DNA of 64,000 nt from Lutraria lutraria (taxonomy: Eukaryota; Mollusca; Bivalvia; Venerida; Mactridae). The DNA lies in NCBI GenBank assembly GCA_964023205.1, contig OZ026851.1, positions 14,239,637 through 14,303,636 on the forward strand, written 5' to 3'. The position numbers and the translations under genes are program-made. Below, one piece after another: positions 59,354 through 64,000 of this stretch; position 1 is the first letter of the stretch, and every line of letters begins with the position of its first letter. The notes under the pieces were generated by a model. That model was not told the DNA's origin. It made no database searches and worked only from the letters and a program-made list of their open reading frames with translations.

Positions 59354-59971
59354 ATTTGGTTCACCACTCGAATGCGATAAATAGCTAAGCAATTTCACAT
59401 ATTACCTACTTAATCTCATTATCAGATCAAAGGAATTATCGGTGTACATAACTTTCACACATGTGGAAATGGTACTAGGGACACTTGTGATCTAGATTAT
59501 TATGATGTTAGCTTGATAAGTGAGACAAAGGAGCAACGTCTTTGTTTCATTCAGACTCTGTTTTTCAAACTACCAAGATGCAATAATTGCATTAATTAGA
59601 TATATACTTATTTTTGTTTTTCTAAACAGTTAATTTAGCATTTAATTTTCCCACCCCAACCCCTTCTCCACCAAATTATTTCATGCAATTTGTTTTAGTT
59701 GCAAATATTGTGTATCAGTTTCATTGAGCATTTGTTATAGTATTGATTATGGTGGCGCTCTATATCCCCACCTTTGCTGTTATATATTTAGTTGTTATAC
59801 ATTGTATAACATTAATTATAGATTAATAGATTAAACCGTCATTTTAATAAATAAAATGACATTTTCACAATATATGCTTTTTGTTGTTATATATCTCAGC
59901 AAATAGAACCAAGATCCCTATCGGTGGTATTTGTAATTGTATTGTAATAACGCTCGAGTGGTGAAGCAAAT
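59354..59971. mobile_element. MITE-like insertion with TTCACCACTCGA termini (three copies in the array)
   Basis: Inverted ends ATTTGGTTCACCACTCGA and (complement) ATTTGCTTCACCACTCGA. Other copies lie at about 60927-61544 and 62500-63118. Type A flanks lack it (GGACTAAAAATGTTATGTG reads straight through) while type B flanks contain it, which gives an empty-site comparison. It was carried along by the later unit duplication. Confidence 0.8.
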
Positions 59972-60233
59972 GTTATGTGTGACATTTTATACATGTGGGA
60001 TAATGATTGCCTTGATGGTTGTTATATTATTTCCTATGTTTATGTGGTCACTGTAAATGTGTATTGTTGTGCATCAGCCCTACATTAAACATTTGTTCAT
60101 ACTTTGTATCCAAAAAAATAGTCAAATTTGTACTCGGTCGAACGCATTCCAACAATACAGTGATATACATAACAATCAAGACAATGAAAGTACTATGATA
60201 ATTTTACATACTTAATACACGTGATTTACTTAC

Positions 60234-60350
60234 GACATTCAGCCTCGTCATCTCCGCCATCACAATCATCAGTCCCATCACACACCATTGATTGGGATAA
60301 ACATTTCTCTTCGGTAGCACACAAATATTCGCCCATGGGACATCTTGGTA
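60234..60350 (-). CDS. LDLa exon, type A, unit 2
   Basis: Identical to the other type A exons except Leu for Ser in CPMGEYLC (one base change) and one silent change (TCGGTAGC for TCAGTAGC on the + strand). Confidence 0.93.
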
Positions 60351-60700
60351 CTAGTATATACAAGAGGAAATCCTTTAAAAGACTCATACTGGTATAAACA
60401 ATGATATAGTTAACGGTGTAGATATGGACTAAAAATGTTATGTGTGACATTTTATACATGTGGGATAATGATTGCCTTGATGGTTGTTATATTATTTCTC
60501 ATGTTTATGTGGTCACTGTAAATGTGTATTGTTGTGCATCAGCCCTATATTAAACATTTGTTCATATAATTTGTATACAAAAAAATATTCAAATTTGTAC
60601 TCGGTCGAACGCATTCCAACAATACAGTGATATACATAACAATCAAGACAATGAAAGTACTATGATAATTTTACATACTTAATACACGTGATTTACTTAC

Positions 60701-60817
60701 GACATTCAGCCTCGTCATCTCCGCCATCACAATCTTCAGTTTCATCACACACCATTGATTGGGATAAACATTTTTCTTCAGTAGCACACAAATATTCGCC
60801 CATGGGACATCTTGGTT
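60701..60817 (-). CDS. LDLa exon, type B, unit 2
   Basis: Same protein sequence as type B of unit 1 (CPMGEYLC, CDETEDC). Confidence 0.93.
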
Positions 60818-61806
60818 CTAGTATATACAAGAGGAAATTCTTTAAAAGACTCATACTGACATAAACAATGATATTGTTAACGGTGTATATATGGACTAAA
60901 AAATATGATTTATAATAAATAAATAAATTTGGTTCACCACTCGAATGCGATAAATAGCTAAGCAATTTCACATATTACCTACTTAATCTCATTATCAGAT
61001 CAAAGGAATTATCGGTGTACATAACTTTCACACATGTGGAAATGGTACTAGGGACACTTGTGATCTAGATTATTATGATGTTAGCTTGATAAGTGAGACA
61101 AAGGAGCAACGTCTTTGTTTCATTCAGACTCTGTTTTTCAAACTACCAAGATGCAATAATTGCATTAATTAGATATATACTTATTTTTGTTTTTCTAAAC
61201 AGTTAATTTAGCATTTAATTTTCCCACCCCAACCCCTTCTCCACCAAATTATTTCATGCAATTTGTTTTAGTTGCAAATATTGTGTATCAGTTTCATTGA
61301 GCATTTGTTATAGTATTGATTATGGTGGCGCTCTATATCCCCACCTTTGCTGTTATATATTTAGTTGTTATACATTGTATAACATTAATTATAGATTAAT
61401 AGATTAAACCGTCATTTTAATAAATAAAATGACATTTTCACAATATATGCTTTTTGTTGTTATATATCTCAGCAAATAGAACCAAGATCCCTATCGGTGG
61501 TATTTGTAATTGTATTGTAATAACGCTCGAGTGGTGAAGCAAATGTTATGTGTGACATTTTATACATGTGGGATAATGATTGCCTTGATGGTTGTTATAT
61601 TATTTCCTATGTTTATGTGGTCACTGTAAATGTGTATCGTTGTGCATCAGCCCTACATTAAACATTTGTTCATACTTTGTATCCAAAAAAATAGTCAAAT
61701 TTGTACTCGGTCGAACGCATTCCAACAATACAGTGATATACATAACAATCAAGACAATGAAAGTACTATGATAATTTTACATACTTAATACACGTGATTT
61801 ACTTAC

Positions 61807-61923
61807 GACATTCAGCCTCGTCATCTCCGCCATCACAATCATCAGTCCCATCACACACCATTGATTGGGATAAACATTTCTCTTCAGTAGCACACGAATA
61901 TTCGCCCATGGGACATCTTGGTA
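61807..61923 (-). CDS. LDLa exon, type A, unit 3
   Basis: Same protein sequence as type A of unit 1 (CPMGEYSC, CDGTDDC). Confidence 0.93.
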
Positions 61924-62273
61924 CTAGTATATACAAGAGGAAATCCTTTAAAAGACTCATACTGGTATAAACAATGATATAGTTAACGGTGTAGATATGG
62001 ACTAAAAATGTTATGTGTGACATTTTATACATGTGGGATAATGATTGCCTTGATGGTTGTTATATTATTTCTCATGTTTATGTGGTCACTGTAAATGTGT
62101 ATTGTTGTGCATCAGCCCTATATTAAACATTTGTTCATATAATTTGTATACAAAAAAATATTCAAATTTGTACTCGGTCGAACGCATTCCAACAATACAG
62201 TGATATACATAACAATCAAGACAATGAAAGTACTATGATAATTTTACATACTTAATACACGTGATTTACTTAC

Positions 62274-62390
62274 GACATTCAGCCTCGTCATCTCCGCCAT
62301 CACAATCTTCAGTTTCATCACACACCATTGATTGGGATAAACATTTTTCTTCAGTAGCACACAAATATTCGCCCATGGGACATCTTGGTT
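62274..62390 (-). CDS. LDLa exon, type B, unit 3
   Basis: Same protein sequence as type B of units 1 and 2. Confidence 0.93.
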
Positions 62391-63380
62391 CTAGTATATA
62401 CAAGAGGAAATTCTTTAAAAGACTCATACTGACATAAACAATGATATTGTTAACGGTGTATATATGGACTAAAAAATATGATTTATAATAAATAAATAAA
62501 TTTGGTTCACCACTCGAATGCGATAAATAGCTAAGCAATTTCACATATTACCTACTTAATCTCATTATCAGATCAAAGGAATTATCGGTGTACATAACTT
62601 TCACACATGTGGAAATGGTACTAGGGACACTTGTGATCTAGATTATTATGATGTTAGCTTGATAAGTGAGACAAAGGGGCAACGTCTTTGTTTCATTCAG
62701 ACTCTGTTTTTCAAACTACCAAGATGCAATAATTGCATTAATTAGATATATACTTATTTTTGTTTTTCTAAACAGTTAATTTAGCATTTAATTTTCCCAC
62801 CCCCAACCCCTTCTCCACCAAATTATTTCATGCAATTTGTTTTAGTTGCAAATATTGTGTATCAGTTTCATTGAGCATTTGTTATAGTATTGATTATGGT
62901 GGCGCTCTATATCCCCACCTTTGCTGTTATATATTTAGTTGTTATACATTGTATAACATTAATTATAGATTAATAGATTAAACCGTCATTTTAATAAATA
63001 AAATGACATTTTCACAATATATGCTTTTTGTTGTTATATATCTCAGCAAATAGAACCAAGATCCCTATCGGTGGTATTTGTAATTGTATTGTAATAACGC
63101 TCGAGTGGTGAAGCAAATGTTATGTGTGACATTTTATACATGTGGGATAATGATTGCCTTGATGGTTGTTATATTATTTCCTATGTTTATGTGGTCACTG
63201 TAAATGTGTATCGTTGTGCATCAGCCCTACATTAAACATTTGTTCATACTTTGTATCCAAAAAAATAGTCAAATTTGTACTCGGTCGAACGCATTCCAAC
63301 AATACAGTGATATACATAACAATCAAGACAATGAAAGTACTATGATAATTTTACATACTTAATACACGTGATTTACTTAC

Positions 63381-63497
63381 GACATTCAGCCTCGTCATCT
63401 CCGCCATCACAATCATCAGTCCCATCACACACCATTGATTGGGATAAACATTTCTCTTCAGTAGCACACGAATATTCGCCCATGGGACATCTTGGTA
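63381..63497 (-). CDS. LDLa exon, type A, unit 4
   Basis: Same protein sequence as type A of units 1 and 3. Offset 1574 rather than 1573 from unit 3 because of one extra C in a CCCACCCCCAACCCC run. Confidence 0.93.
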
Positions 63498-63847
63498 CTA
63501 GTATATACAAGAGGAAATCCTTTAAAAGACTCATACTGGTATAAACAATGATATAGTTAACGGTGTAGATATGGACTAAAAATGTTATGTGTGACATTTT
63601 ATACATGTGGGATAATGATTGCCTTGATGGTTGTTATATTATTTCTCATGTTTATGTGGTCACTGTAAATGTGTATTGTTGTGCATCAACCCTATATTAA
63701 ACATTTGTTCATATAATTTGTATACAAAAAAATATTCAAATTTGTACTCGGTCGAACGCATTCCAACAATACAGTGATATACATAACAATCAAGACAATG
63801 AAAGTACTATGATAATTTTACATACTTAATACACGTGATTTACTTAC

Positions 63848-63964
63848 GACATTCAGCCTCGTCATCTCCGCCATCACAATCTGCAGTTTCATCACACACC
63901 ATTGATTGGGATAAACATTTTTCTTCAGTAGCACACAAATATTCGCCCATGGGACATCTTGGTT
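63848..63964 (-). CDS. LDLa exon, type B, unit 4 (first in window)
   Basis: Type B with Ala for Glu (CDETADC), one base change plus an adjacent difference (CTGCAG for CTTCAG). First exon of the gene inside the window; the protein continues upstream beyond 64000. Confidence 0.92.
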
Positions 63965-64000
63965 CTAGTATATACAAGAGGAAATTCTTTAAAAGACTCA

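Larger units (their letters stand above)
50320..64000 (-). other. LDLa-array gene with four unnamed ~120-residue modules (3' part)
   Basis: Gene-level entry. Exons in order of transcription within the window: 63848-63964, 63381-63497, 62274-62390, 61807-61923, 60701-60817, 60234-60350, 59128-59244, 58661-58777 (eight LDLa), 58345-58452 (ninth LDLa), 56349-56706, 54810-54957, 54131-54333, 50320-51070 (stop). All borders are GT/AG. LDLa exons are phase 1-1, and the later junctions match as phases 1, 2, 0 and 2. LDLa repeats are extracellular calcium-binding ligand modules, so a secreted or membrane-anchored protein is inferred. There is no membrane segment in the C-terminal part. The N-terminus lies beyond the window. 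Confidence 0.85.
58592..64000 (-). repeat. Tandem array of 1573-bp units, each with two LDLa exons
   Basis: Three full units and a partial fourth: exon A at 58661, 60234, 61807, 63381 and exon B at 59128, 60701, 62274, 63848. Introns are as alike as exons, with only scattered single-base differences, so amplification was recent or homogenised by gene conversion. A and B lie 467 bp apart; the longer B-to-A interval is due to the insertion at 59354-59971 and its copies. The array runs off the window. Confidence 0.95.

Overview
The window looks like AT-rich animal nuclear DNA, most probably from a bivalve mollusc. The reasons are small spliced exons with GT/AG borders, long introns and intergenic stretches, tRNA-headed SINEs, many small terminal-inverted-repeat elements (MITEs), and dispersed 'ATACCCCC...'-type repeats of the kind I associate with clams and mussels. 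The species is not determined. Most long open frames here are chance or repeat-derived; the real coding sequence lies in short exons.

Left third (about 1-20 kb, + strand): the C-terminal 45% or so of a mitochondrial FAD-dependent glycerol-3-phosphate dehydrogenase (GPD2). Six internal exons are shared, and two alternative last exons follow, at 11874 and 18143. Each has its own stop and both are in phase with the same donor. The 5' half of the gene lies before the window.

Middle (20-50 kb): gene-poor. It holds MITEs (hAT-like with 8-bp target duplications, and TA-flanked Tc1/mariner-like families), SINEs, fold-back sequences and several large tandem arrays (about 50-bp units at 26.2-27.5 kb, 94/98-bp at 31.3-32.3 kb, 32-bp with higher-order structure at 45.5-47.1 kb, 37-bp at 47.9-49.5 kb). 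On the - strand there is an ankyrin-repeat exon resembling Rabankyrin-5 (ANKFY1) with an in-frame stop, plus two Asp/Glu-rich exon-like stretches, one of which also has a stop. These look like remnants or a decayed gene. Three CpG-richer patches with splice-donor-like ends are possible promoters or first exons.

Right end (50.3-64 kb, - strand): the 3' part of a probable extracellular multidomain gene. Entering from beyond the window, it carries at least nine LDL-receptor class A (LDLa) exons. Eight of them lie in a tandem array of nearly identical 1573-bp units, two exons per unit. Four copies of an approximately 120-residue module that I cannot name follow, then the stop at 50320. All splice phases agree across this gene. 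The recent amplification of LDLa exon pairs and the unnamed four-copy module are the most interesting content of the window.
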